From: Croceivirga sp.
GTDB taxonomy: Bacteria > Bacteroidota > Bacteroidia > Flavobacteriales > Flavobacteriaceae
Assembly (NCBI GenBank): GCA_028281025.1
Contig: JANQKR010000029.1
Coordinates: forward strand, 62,001-126,000
DNA length: 64,000 nucleotides
Reading direction: 5' to 3'
A program made the position numbers and the translations under genes. The notes below the pieces were generated by a model, which was not told the DNA's origin, did no database searches, and saw nothing but the letters and a program-made list of their open reading frames with translations. This document shows positions 1 to 8,530 of the stretch, piece by piece (position 1 is the stretch's first letter; each line of letters opens with the position of its first letter).

Positions 1-822
1 TTCTGCCTGTTGAATTTCCCTTTCCTGGTTTTTTTGGGCATTCAACTGTTGCTCGCGCATCTCTTTGCGCAGCACCAAATAGGCTGAATACGGTTTGTTG
101 TAATCATATATCCTTCCCAAGGAAATTTCAATGGTCCTATTGGTAACATTGTCCAGGAACATCTTGTCATGGGAAACGATGACCACCGCTCCCGGATAGG
201 TTTTTAAGAATTGCTCCAACCAAATTATGGATTCAATATCCAGGTGGTTGGTAGGCTCATCCAAGAGCAAAACGTCATTGTTTTGGAGCAGTAACTTGGC
301 CAATTCAATCCGCATTCGCCAACCTCCGGAAAAGGTGTCCGTCTGATTTTCAAAATCGGCCCTTTTAAATCCCAATCCCAAAAGCACTTTTTCCGTTTCA
401 CCCTGATAATTGTATCCACCCAGAATTTCATAGCGATGTGTGACCTCATTTAAATCAACCATCAACTGGTGATAGCCCTCACTTTCATAATCATCCCGAA
501 CCGCCAATTGTTCATTGATTTCCCCAAGTTGAAATTCGAGCTTTTTTAACGCTTTAAAGGCTTGATGGGCTTCTTCCAAAACCGTCCTGCCCCTTTCAAA
601 ATCAATATCCTGTTTTAGGAATCCTATTTTCACCTCCTTGTCGGAAGCGATAACCCCGGAATCCCCTTTCATCTCTTTGGCAAGCAGTCGTAAAAGGGTG
701 GATTTTCCCGCACCGTTCTTACCAATCAAACCCACTTTATCGCCCGGATTTAACTTAAAGGATATTTCTTCAAAAAGAAACTCACCACCGAAGGAGACAC
801 TAAGATTATGGATATTGAGCAT
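1..822 (-). CDS. ABC-F family ATP-binding protein, N-terminal part (runs off the window)
   Basis: This is the first 274 residues of an ABC-F protein, a soluble ABC ATPase with two nucleotide-binding domains and no membrane part. Family members act on ribosomes (translation factors of the EttA/Uup type, or antibiotic protection). ATG at 822-820 opens a frame that stays open to base 1. The first ATPase domain is complete: Walker A at residues 34-42 (GKNGAGKST), signature SGGWRMR, and Walker B LLLDEPTNHLD. A charged Gln/Glu/Lys stretch at the window edge is the start of the inter-domain linker. It is divergent from the next gene, with 65 bp between them. The subfamily cannot be decided without the second domain. 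Confidence 0.93.
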   Translation of the reverse strand, partial: MLNIHNLSVSFGGEFLFEEISFKLNPGDKVGLIGKNGAGKSTLLRLLAKEMKGDSGVIASDKEVKIGFLKQDIDFERGRTVLEEAHQAFKALKKLEFQLGEINEQLAVRDDYESEGYHQLMVDLNEVTHRYEILGGYNYQGETEKVLLGLGFKRADFENQTDTFSGGWRMRIELAKLLLQNNDVLLLDEPTNHLDIESIIWLEQFLKTYPGAVVIVSHDKMFLDNVTNRTIEISLGRIYDYNKPYSAYLVLRKEMREQQLNAQKNQEREIQQAE

Positions 823-887
823 AAATTGTAATTGAAGTTACAAAAGGGCCTAAAAGTTCTTTGTAATTTTGTAAAAAACTGTTGCAA

Positions 888-1274
888 ATGTTAAAAAAAG
901 GCACAAAACTGTACAGTATTTTAACAGGAAGTTGTCCCAAATGCCATTCTGAGAGTATGTACGAAAACTCCAACCCGTACAACATATCCCAGCTCTTTAA
1001 AATGAATGAGCGATGTTCCCATTGCCATACCAAGTATAAGATCGAACCCTCATTTTTTTACGGTTCCATGTATGTAAGTTATGCCGTTGGAATTGCATTT
1101 GCGGTAGCGGCATTCGTCATTAGTTTTCTTTTTATTGGTACGGATTTGAAAACGTCCTTTATTGCCATTGTATCTACCCTGGTCCTTTTTTTACCGGTTA
1201 TCATTAGACTTTCCCGAAATATCTGGATCAATCTGTTTATGAAATACGACAAAAATCTGGCGAAGGAAGCTTAG
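888..1274 (+). CDS. DUF983 zinc-ribbon membrane protein
   Basis: This 128-residue protein of the DUF983 family has an N-terminal zinc ribbon made of two Cys-x-x-Cys knuckles (CPKC and CSHC), followed by two hydrophobic helices in the C-terminal half. The function is unknown; the layout suggests a small inner-membrane protein with a metal-binding cytoplasmic head. I chose ATG 888 over a TTG six bases upstream. A Bacteroidota -7 element TAATTTTG lies at 864-871, so the leader is very short. Its stop overlaps the stop of the convergent FAD oxidoreductase gene by 4 bp. Confidence 0.85.
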   Translation: MLKKGTKLYSILTGSCPKCHSESMYENSNPYNISQLFKMNERCSHCHTKYKIEPSFFYGSMYVSYAVGIAFAVAAFVISFLFIGTDLKTSFIAIVSTLVLFLPVIIRLSRNIWINLFMKYDKNLAKEA

Positions 1275-2329
1275 CGCTTGTTCTGGAATTTGTCCTTAAA
1301 ACGGTCAATGTCCATTTCTGCATTGATTTTGGCACCATTTTCCATATGCCGAAACAGTTGTAATGCGGCGTAGGGAGCGATTAAAACCCCCCGGGATCCG
1401 AAGCCATTCAATACCATTAGGTTTTTATGTTTTGGATGTGTCCCCACCAATGGCCTTCTATCGGTAACGGTTGGGCGAACGCCCGCAACGTGGTCAACGA
1501 TCTCAAAATCACATTTTAGGAACGTCCTTAACTTCTCCAGAAGTTCCTTTTTGGCGTCCGCTGTCGGTGTATTGGTTTTATCCTTCCATTTATAGGTGGC
1601 CCCTATTCGATATAACTCTTGACCTAAGGGAATGATAAACACAGAAGACTTTACAACACTTTTCTCACGGAGCCGAGGGGCTTTTATGGTCAGCAGTTCC
1701 CCTTTGGTCCCATTTAGGGGAAGATAGTTGAAAAACGGATTCTTTTTTAATCCAAAGCCTTCTGCAAAAACGATATTTTTTGCAGTGATTCCCTGGTACT
1801 CAATTTTGTCTGTACCAATGGACATCCGGTCAAAACTGAACTGTTCTTGATATAGAAGGGATTTTTGGATCAAATAATCGGAATACCCATTAATAAGCTT
1901 AGCGGTATCGATCCTACCAGTGCTTTTTACTTCGCCCATACCATGGGGCGCGTCGATTTGGGCATTGTTGTTCCCAATAATTGTAGTCGATAAAAAGGGT
2001 TTTAAGCTTATTCTATCCGCAGCTTCAAACCAGAGGTTTTGTTCTTCCACGGAAGCAAACCTGCGATATACGGGAACCTTATAATCCAACTTTAGTTGGA
2101 GCTTTTTCTCCAGGTTCGCGTAAAAGGGCAACGCCAGATCCACCTGTTCGGCCGCATTCCATGCCAAGGTAAAGCGCTTTAAGATCACGGGATTGTAAAG
2201 TCCCCCTGCCACCAGGGAAGCCCGCTCGGAATCATCCGAAACAACAACAAAGGATTTCCCATTTTGCTCCAGTTGCTCGCAAAAGGAAATTCCGGCCAAA
2301 CCCAGACCTACTATTACATAATCCAGCAT
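1271..2329 (-). CDS. FAD-dependent oxidoreductase (D-amino-acid oxidase/DadA-like fold)
   Basis: This 352-residue flavoprotein begins with a beta strand and the dinucleotide motif GLGLAG, which binds the ADP part of FAD. The C-terminal part carries the DAO-family signature region (GVRPTVTDRRP, then GFGSRGV). Relatives oxidise amines or amino acids (glycine oxidase, DadA), but the substrate cannot be read here. The start is ATG 2329, seven codons inside a longer frame, because the Rossmann strand begins right there. There is no signal peptide, so it is cytoplasmic. It is a single gene, divergent from nothing close and convergent with the DUF983 gene. Confidence 0.82.
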   Translation of the reverse strand: MLDYVIVGLGLAGISFCEQLEQNGKSFVVVSDDSERASLVAGGLYNPVILKRFTLAWNAAEQVDLALPFYANLEKKLQLKLDYKVPVYRRFASVEEQNLWFEAADRISLKPFLSTTIIGNNNAQIDAPHGMGEVKSTGRIDTAKLINGYSDYLIQKSLLYQEQFSFDRMSIGTDKIEYQGITAKNIVFAEGFGLKKNPFFNYLPLNGTKGELLTIKAPRLREKSVVKSSVFIIPLGQELYRIGATYKWKDKTNTPTADAKKELLEKLRTFLKCDFEIVDHVAGVRPTVTDRRPLVGTHPKHKNLMVLNGFGSRGVLIAPYAALQLFRHMENGAKINAEMDIDRFKDKFQNKR

Positions 2330-2464
2330 GGGACAAAAGTAGAAACTCAAATTGTCTTTTGGAACCTACAAAGGAAATCCAATTGCAATTTCCTGTTCAT
2401 AAAACAAATTTGGATGCCCCAACAATGGAGGTACCCTTAAAGGACAATCAGCATAGGCGGGAAT

Positions 2465-2496
2465 ACAAAAACGCCCTGAATTTCTTCAGGACGTTT
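2465..2496 (-). terminator. Rho-independent terminator of the gld operon
   Basis: Twelve-base arms at 2469-2480 and 2485-2496 flank a TTTC loop. On the minus strand the one non-Watson-Crick position is a G-U pair and the stem runs into TTTTTG. It lies 86 bp downstream of the gldN stop, so it probably ends the gldKLMN transcript. The rest of 2330-2581 shows no gene. Confidence 0.75.
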
Positions 2497-2581
2497 GTTT
2501 GTAATGAATTGGAAATTATTCTGGTGGGATTCAACCGTCAACTTTGCTTTCCTGTCTTACGGTTTGCAAAGTTGGGTTTCC

Positions 2582-3484
2582 TTAATATGCCCACATATCT
2601 TGTTCCCTATCCCGGACACTTTCCTTAATTCGGTTCGCCTCCAAAAGCTGGAACAAGGCATTATCAAAAATGTAATCATTGATTTCACGGTCTCCGTGAA
2701 CGTTATCCTCTTTATAGATGACTCCATTGAATCGTCTTGCATTCAACAACATATCGAAGGAAATGGGCTGTGCCGAATTCCTGTTGTTGAAGACCTTGGA
2801 AGCATGTAGAATCTTCCTGGCACTTGGGTACCATACCCAGAACAATTCTACCTTGTTTTCACCGGGATCGACAGATTCGTCATCAATAAAGTTTACGTCC
2901 GGGGCTACTGGGGCTATCCCCAGTAAACGATATTTCAATTCCCCTTGACGTTTGTCAAAATACCAGATACCCTTAATACGGTACTCCTCAATATCTGCTG
3001 CCGTAATATCCCTTTTATTGATGAATTCTTCAGAGATTTGCTCACCGGCATTCAATTGTTCGTACCCTAAATCCGTGGTATCCACTTTTTGTAACGTGGC
3101 CGTAAGATCACCAAAATTTCGTTTTTCAGTGAAATAGGAATCGGTGTACACATCGGTCAATTTCCCATTCTGGATGTTCGTCATCAACACATGGTACAAA
3201 GACCTCCGGTCCTTCCCAATACCTATGGTATCCGTAGGATAATATAGTGGGAAGTTTACACGCTCATCCAGATCAATGGTTTCCCAGATGGTCTTGGACC
3301 ATAGGATGTCCCTATCATCCACATAGCCGTACTCCAATGGTTCATCATCATCGGCAGCTATTTGCGCTTCGGTCTTTTTCCCAACATCTTCCGGCTTTTT
3401 GGCATTTAAAATATTTGCCTGTGCCATTATGGAGATCGGTAAAAAACCTAGTGCTACAATTACAATTACATTTTTCCAATTCAT
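2582..3484 (-). CDS. gldN: Gliding motility / type IX secretion protein GldN
   Basis: GldN (300 residues) is a periplasmic component of the type IX secretion system, in which GldK and GldN form a ring associated with the outer membrane. An N-terminal signal peptide ends near ISIMAQA. The mature protein has the GldN features: an acidic segment with YGYVDDRDILWSK, and a Trp-rich core (ELFWVWYPSARKIL) near residue 210. It is the last gene of gldK-gldL-gldM-gldN, with a 10-bp gap after gldM and a terminator downstream. The identification rests on both sequence and gene order. Confidence 0.95.
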   Translation of the reverse strand: MNWKNVIVIVALGFLPISIMAQANILNAKKPEDVGKKTEAQIAADDDEPLEYGYVDDRDILWSKTIWETIDLDERVNFPLYYPTDTIGIGKDRRSLYHVLMTNIQNGKLTDVYTDSYFTEKRNFGDLTATLQKVDTTDLGYEQLNAGEQISEEFINKRDITAADIEEYRIKGIWYFDKRQGELKYRLLGIAPVAPDVNFIDDESVDPGENKVELFWVWYPSARKILHASKVFNNRNSAQPISFDMLLNARRFNGVIYKEDNVHGDREINDYIFDNALFQLLEANRIKESVRDREQDMWAY

Positions 3485-3494
3485 AATGCTATTC

Positions 3495-5075
3495 TTAGTT
3501 TGTCAATTCAACCACAACAGGAGACACTTTTTTCAACTTGTAGCTCTTGTTATTTGTGATATATGCTTTGATGTCAAAAATCTGGACTGGATCACCACGT
3601 TTTGCCCTTTTCAAGGCAGACTTGGCCCTGGCATCCAACTTATTACCATTTACACTTACCGTAGGTTGACCAGGCACTTTGAACTTAAATCCACTTACCG
3701 CGAGATTTAAATCAAAATCGAAGTCTTCCAACATGGAACCGATAGTGGCGATTTCCAAGTTTCTCCTGGGCATTTTTACGCTACCCGCCTCTCCACGGAT
3801 CGTACCTGCAGGTCTAGGAATATCTTTGATACGGAAGGTTGCAGGAGTGCTTATGCGCTGTCCGTCGGGCAGTACACCGGATGCATTGATCGTTACTTCA
3901 CGTCCTGTCCCAGGGTTCATGATATACCTACTTCCACTAACAGATCTTAATCCAGGTGCTGAAGCTGATACTTTATTATCAGGAATACCAGGAATGGAAA
4001 TGGTCATAGGATTGGCCACACCACGATACACTACATTCATTTTGTCCGCAGAAATAACAGCTGCATTTGGTTTATTGATAGTTGGAAACTTATTGTCCAC
4101 ATCAACTTCTATTTCCTTACCATCTTGCATGAAATACAAGGTACCTGCAATTTGATGGTCTCCAGCACCGCCAGCACTGATTAGCATCTGTACGCCTCCG
4201 GCCTCCAAACGATAATCCCTTCCTTCCGTCAACTTTCTACCGTCCAAAGTCAGTTCGGCCTTAACGGGTGTGGAATTCTTATCGGTCTTGCTAATGATGA
4301 TCTTGCCATCGTATTTCTCCCCACTATAAAATGCGGACTTGGATGCATGTAAGGAGGTCGCAAAATTCTTTAATGATACCGCAGCGGTCAAGTTACCTTC
4401 CAATAGACCTTTCAATACTTCTTGCTCCGTAGCTTTGATATCGGCCTGCAATTGGGTAATCTTGGTCAGGGAGGCTACCAACGGGAAACCCTCAAAATGG
4501 TAATTGATCCAATCTTGACGGGTACCATCACGCTTCTCCACTTTTCCATCATTTTTCTTGCCATCTCCGGTGGCAAAACGTGTCTTAACGGACTCTTTGA
4601 TATCCTCAAACTTCCCTTCTGGAAGTTCAGCAACCACCCCTTCACGGTAGTTATTGATCATATCCAGGAACTTTTGTCCCTCGGATTTCAAGTTATCTCC
4701 CTTGAAGAATAGATTATCAAGGTAGTCCGATTTATCCATGACCACATAGTCTTTTGGATCTTCCAAATCTGCAGTCATTCCTTTTTTCAATCCTTCCAAA
4801 TAATTGTAATATTTGGTGGAGAGTTCCTTGACTTCCTGTGCATTTTTGTACAGAGCCCCATATTCCGCTTCATTTTCGGAAGCTTTGGTAGCCAAATTTT
4901 CAAAAAATGCAAGGTTGTTTTCGTCCGTTTTGGCGTTGGACTCTTCCAACTTTTCGTTCATTAGACCAAAAGCGGCAAGAACCTCCTTACTCATATTTAA
5001 GGCCAACATCGCAATGAAGATCAAGTACATAAGGTTGATCATCTTTTGACGTGGTGTTTGTTTTCCTGATGCCAT
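3495..5075 (-). CDS. gldM: Gliding motility / type IX secretion motor protein GldM
   Basis: GldM (526 residues) is the long periplasmic shaft of the type IX secretion motor. It is anchored by one N-terminal transmembrane helix (about residues 13-33), and the rest forms a coiled helical domain and beta domains that reach GldK/GldN. Arg9, just before the helix, matches the residue that in Flavobacterium johnsoniae GldM pairs with the GldL glutamate to couple proton flow. The length is normal for the family. It sits 55 bp after gldL and 10 bp before gldN. Confidence 0.96.
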   Translation of the reverse strand: MASGKQTPRQKMINLMYLIFIAMLALNMSKEVLAAFGLMNEKLEESNAKTDENNLAFFENLATKASENEAEYGALYKNAQEVKELSTKYYNYLEGLKKGMTADLEDPKDYVVMDKSDYLDNLFFKGDNLKSEGQKFLDMINNYREGVVAELPEGKFEDIKESVKTRFATGDGKKNDGKVEKRDGTRQDWINYHFEGFPLVASLTKITQLQADIKATEQEVLKGLLEGNLTAAVSLKNFATSLHASKSAFYSGEKYDGKIIISKTDKNSTPVKAELTLDGRKLTEGRDYRLEAGGVQMLISAGGAGDHQIAGTLYFMQDGKEIEVDVDNKFPTINKPNAAVISADKMNVVYRGVANPMTISIPGIPDNKVSASAPGLRSVSGSRYIMNPGTGREVTINASGVLPDGQRISTPATFRIKDIPRPAGTIRGEAGSVKMPRRNLEIATIGSMLEDFDFDLNLAVSGFKFKVPGQPTVSVNGNKLDARAKSALKRAKRGDPVQIFDIKAYITNNKSYKLKKVSPVVVELTN

Positions 5076-5130
5076 TTTACTAATTAGATTTAATTAAATG
5101 TGATTAACGTTTGGTTTGTTTGGGGCCTAA

Positions 5131-5781
5131 TTAGTTTTTAGCCATCGCAGACAGCATACCACCATATACTCCATTCAAGGAAGATAGGTTGGTTGCCAAA
5201 GATTCCATTTGCTCTTTAAGGGCACCTGCATTCTGTACCACTTCCTCATTAATGGACGCCTGACGGCTGGCACTCTCCAATTGTACTTTGTACAAACTGT
5301 TCAATGATTCCATTTGAGCAGCGGCATGGGACAACTCCTCTGAATACTTTTGGGTATTCTGAATGGCATCCGTAGTAGGGGCGATGTCTTTGGCTGCTCC
5401 CTCAAAACTTCTGATACTTTCACCCAAGCTGCTGAACAATTGAGAATCGATATTTGCTTCTTTCAACATCTCGTCCAATTTTCTGGAAAGCAATCCTTCA
5501 GCCTCTTTTGCTTGTTTCGCATCATTTTTGTTCCCTTTGGATTGACCATTGGACAATTCTGGGTATACCAAAGACCAATCGTATTCGTCATCCACAGGTT
5601 CAAATGCAGAAATTGCAAAAATCAATGCTTCGGTAATCAATCCAACCGCAAGAAGAAGTCCACCGGTAAGTGGTCCGAATTCCCAGTGAAGGATCTTAAA
5701 CAATGCACCAATGATCACCACTGATGCGCCCAGCCCGTAGGCCATGTTAAATAGTTTTTTTGTTGATTTTGACTGTGCCAT
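5131..5781 (-). CDS. gldL: Gliding motility / type IX secretion motor protein GldL
   Basis: GldL (216 residues) is the inner-membrane stator of the proton-driven type IX secretion motor, working with GldM. Two transmembrane helices lie in the first 60 residues, the second carrying a buried Glu51 and ending near Glu61. Family knowledge assigns a membrane glutamate the proton-coupling role. The cytoplasmic remainder is helical, with a Gln/Glu/Ser-rich coiled-coil character. It lies between gldK (78 bp upstream) and gldM (55 bp downstream). Confidence 0.96.
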   Translation of the reverse strand: MAQSKSTKKLFNMAYGLGASVVIIGALFKILHWEFGPLTGGLLLAVGLITEALIFAISAFEPVDDEYDWSLVYPELSNGQSKGNKNDAKQAKEAEGLLSRKLDEMLKEANIDSQLFSSLGESIRSFEGAAKDIAPTTDAIQNTQKYSEELSHAAAQMESLNSLYKVQLESASRQASINEEVVQNAGALKEQMESLATNLSSLNGVYGGMLSAMAKN

Positions 5782-5859
5782 AATTTCAGTTTTAATTAAG
5801 TATATAAATAAGAATTGGTTACTGGATTCGTAATTAAATTCCTGTTATTCTTCAATATT

Positions 5860-7239
5860 TTATAATCCGTTGTTCCCTCGGGTAGAATCTTCTTCACCCA
5901 TATAGTCCTGCACCGTTCTAAAGCCAATATAGCTCCGGGCAGAATCTTGATATTCATAATCCCGTGTGCTCACTTGCAAGAAGTAGGCCACATCTTTCCA
6001 CGATCCCCCACGGATCACTTTTCTCTTATTTTGACCGGAACCGGCATTTGGGTTCATTGTGGATACATAATCGTAGGCTCCTGGATCATAGCTGGAGTTG
6101 GTCCATTCCGCTACATTCCCCGCCATATTGTAAAGGTTGAATTCATTGGGCTCATATGACTTTGCCTCTACCGTGTACAATGCAGCGTCTGCAGCATAAT
6201 CCCCACGTTGCGGTTTAAAGTTGGCCATAAAACAACCCGTATCACTAATTACATAAGGTCCTCCCCATGGGTAGGTTCCTCCTTCAATACCACCCCTTGC
6301 GGCGTATTCCCATTCGGCTTCGGTAGGGAGCCTGAATTGGTTCACAAATTGTTTGCCACGACTTTTCTGGTCATCGTTTTTGAATTTGGTCCTCCAATGA
6401 CAGAATGCCTTGGCTTGTTGCCAGTTTACACCCACCACCGGATAATCACTATAGGCATCATGCCAGAAATAATCATTGTGCATGGGCTCATTGTAGGAGT
6501 ACTCAAAGTCGCGAATCCATACCGTGGTATCGGGGTAGATCGCCAACTGTTCGGACTTAATAAAATCACTGCGCTTGCCAGATTTGGCACGGGCAGCAGC
6601 CTCTATGTCCATCCAATTGTATTTGTACTTCAATTGTTTCACATCAATTGTTCGCTGACCATTGTACGTCTCCTCTTCTGCCAGATATAATGAATCCATT
6701 ACCTCTGCGTAGAACTCGTCCGGATAATCATTGGTATCCCAGATAAGATCGATATCCTTGTTAAGGGCATAACCTTCGTAAGGATCATCTCCAAAACCCA
6801 GGTAATTATCAATCTTATATTTTTCCCAAACGGACAATCTGGTCGTATCCGCACTTTTAAAAGCAAATTCCCCAATAGTGTCATCATCCTCGGGACCAAG
6901 GCCCAACTCATCGGACAGAATGGCCAATTTGGTCCGGGCGACCGAATCCTTTACCCATTCCACGAACTGTCTATATTCACTATTGGTGATTTCCGTATCG
7001 TCCATATAAAAGGAACGTACGGTAACGGTCCTGGTAGGAGCGTTCAAAATTTTTGCCTGATCCTCATCGGCCTTACCCATGACAAAGGAACCTCGAGGAA
7101 TCAATTCCATTCCATATGGTTTCTCGGGATACCATTTTTTCCCTCTCACACCAACCAATTCACCTTTTGACCTTGATTTTGAGCCACAACTAGTGAGCAA
7201 AAACACAAGTGCTAGAGATGATAAAAATAGCTTTCTCAT
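5860..7239 (-). CDS. gldK: Gliding motility / type IX secretion lipoprotein GldK
   Basis: GldK (459 residues) is an outer-membrane lipoprotein that forms the periplasmic ring of the type IX secretion system with GldN. The signal peptide ends in the lipobox LLTSC near residue 18. The body has a formylglycine-generating-enzyme fold: an N-terminal GSFVMG motif, RLPTEAEWEYAARGG, GNVAEWTNS and RGGSWKD. It lacks the cysteine pair that follows RGGS in true sulfatase-activating enzymes, so it is structural. It is first in gldKLMN; the 118-bp gap upstream may hold the operon promoter (TATTTTTG on the minus strand). Confidence 0.95.
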   Translation of the reverse strand: MRKLFLSSLALVFLLTSCGSKSRSKGELVGVRGKKWYPEKPYGMELIPRGSFVMGKADEDQAKILNAPTRTVTVRSFYMDDTEITNSEYRQFVEWVKDSVARTKLAILSDELGLGPEDDDTIGEFAFKSADTTRLSVWEKYKIDNYLGFGDDPYEGYALNKDIDLIWDTNDYPDEFYAEVMDSLYLAEEETYNGQRTIDVKQLKYKYNWMDIEAAARAKSGKRSDFIKSEQLAIYPDTTVWIRDFEYSYNEPMHNDYFWHDAYSDYPVVGVNWQQAKAFCHWRTKFKNDDQKSRGKQFVNQFRLPTEAEWEYAARGGIEGGTYPWGGPYVISDTGCFMANFKPQRGDYAADAALYTVEAKSYEPNEFNLYNMAGNVAEWTNSSYDPGAYDYVSTMNPNAGSGQNKRKVIRGGSWKDVAYFLQVSTRDYEYQDSARSYIGFRTVQDYMGEEDSTRGNNGL

Positions 7240-7357
7240 ACTTTAGGTTAAATTTTCGATTTAAGATTGTAAACTGTGCAACACAATTTCATATTCACAA
7301 AACTTCAAATTGAGCAAATTATTGTGCCGATACGGTTTATGTACCAAAAATATTTGT

Positions 7358-8515
7358 TCAGTTCAAGCCTTTCTTATAGGCTTTAAGCCAGCGCTCTGGA
7401 ATATTTTGGTTGCAAGCATCCAAATAGTCCTGTTGAGTGCATGGTAATAACGCAACTGAATTATTTTTAGTATGCTCCGGTAAAATGGAGGGAACTTCAA
7501 CCCACCAACGTTCCGTAATATGACTTTTGAAGAATACCAATTCCTCTGAATCCGTAGGAACGGTAAATTTGGTAAAGTCCTCATCGTTGGAGCTTGGCAG
7601 TTCTTTTATCCTAAAGCTCAACCCTTCGATAAAGTACCAAATTATTTGGGCCACAAGCCGAAAGGACAATAGCGTGTTTTCCATTTCATAGATTCCAAAG
7701 GCGCTCACCTTTTCGCTTATCCCCGCATATCTTGAGATACCGCATATTTCCCTACCGTCAAATCCGTTGGGGGAAAAGTTTGCCGTTACCCCCATCTCAC
7801 TTGCCTTTACGGCGCGTAAATCCAAACTTACCAGATGGGCGTTCCTTAAAATAGGTTCCGCCAGCGTAATATCGGAAACAATATCCCCCAATCTGTAGGC
7901 GTCAAAGAACAGGCGTTCCATAAGATCGATCTCTTCCTGGGCATTGAAATAGCTTTGATAGCCCAGATTGGAAAAATTATACAGGTTGTTGGGTTTGTCC
8001 GTGATGATCTTGCTCATGTAGGATTCCGAGGAAATCAACTCATCGTCCTCACCAAAATCAAACCTACTATCAATGGATACCAAATTGATCATGTCCTTAA
8101 TGCCATCAAAGGCCCTGTAGGTGGGAAAAGTGACATCTTGTGTAGCACCAATGACTATTGGAATTATTTTTTCTTCAAGCAGGCCGGACATGATCTGATT
8201 GACCACAAAATAGGTGTCCTCAACGGTATTTCCTTCTTCCACATCACCAATATCAATGATCGTGGAATTCCAATTGCCCATCATTAATCGGTACAGTTCG
8301 ATCCGCAGGGAATCCATGTCCAATTTTTCCTGTCTTTTCTCAAAGGCGTTCCTGGATTCCAAAACGCCAAAAATCGCCACTGTGGCATTGGCGAACACGG
8401 GCAGGCCTTTTTTTTCAGTATGCTTATGAATATTTTTTCCCAGTGCCTGCGGGGGAAGAAATTCTGAAAAGGCCAAAACCTTTTCACTTATTGGCACTAA
8501 AAAATCAAATGCCAT
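7358..8515 (-). CDS. Arginase/formimidoylglutamase-fold protein with degenerate metal site
   Basis: This 385-residue protein resembles the arginase/agmatinase/formimidoylglutamase (HutG) family, which hydrolyses guanidino or formimino groups with two Mn2+ ions. The usual GGDHS motif reads GATQD (123-127), DAHxD reads DSRFD (149-153), and DxD reads D232-L-R234. The metal histidines and one aspartate are therefore replaced, while D149, D153 and D232 remain. Automatic pipelines would call it formimidoylglutamase, but I infer that it is not a normal Mn2+ hydrolase. It lies between topA (15 bp upstream) and gldK (118 bp downstream) on the same strand. No other histidine-degradation gene is in the window. 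Confidence 0.82.
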   Translation of the reverse strand: MAFDFLVPISEKVLAFSEFLPPQALGKNIHKHTEKKGLPVFANATVAIFGVLESRNAFEKRQEKLDMDSLRIELYRLMMGNWNSTIIDIGDVEEGNTVEDTYFVVNQIMSGLLEEKIIPIVIGATQDVTFPTYRAFDGIKDMINLVSIDSRFDFGEDDELISSESYMSKIITDKPNNLYNFSNLGYQSYFNAQEEIDLMERLFFDAYRLGDIVSDITLAEPILRNAHLVSLDLRAVKASEMGVTANFSPNGFDGREICGISRYAGISEKVSAFGIYEMENTLLSFRLVAQIIWYFIEGLSFRIKELPSSNDEDFTKFTVPTDSEELVFFKSHITERWWVEVPSILPEHTKNNSVALLPCTQQDYLDACNQNIPERWLKAYKKGLN

Positions 8516-8530
8516 AATTAATGGGTGTTA

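Noticed and set aside
5860-7239. GldK as a sulfatase-activating enzyme
   Set aside because: The catalytic cysteines after RGGSW are absent, and the gldKLMN context makes it the secretion-system lipoprotein.
7314-7329. Sigma-54-like sequence upstream of gldK (minus strand, CGGCAC followed by TTTGC)
   Set aside because: The GG and GC are 11 bp apart, not 10, and sigma-54 does not tolerate that change well.
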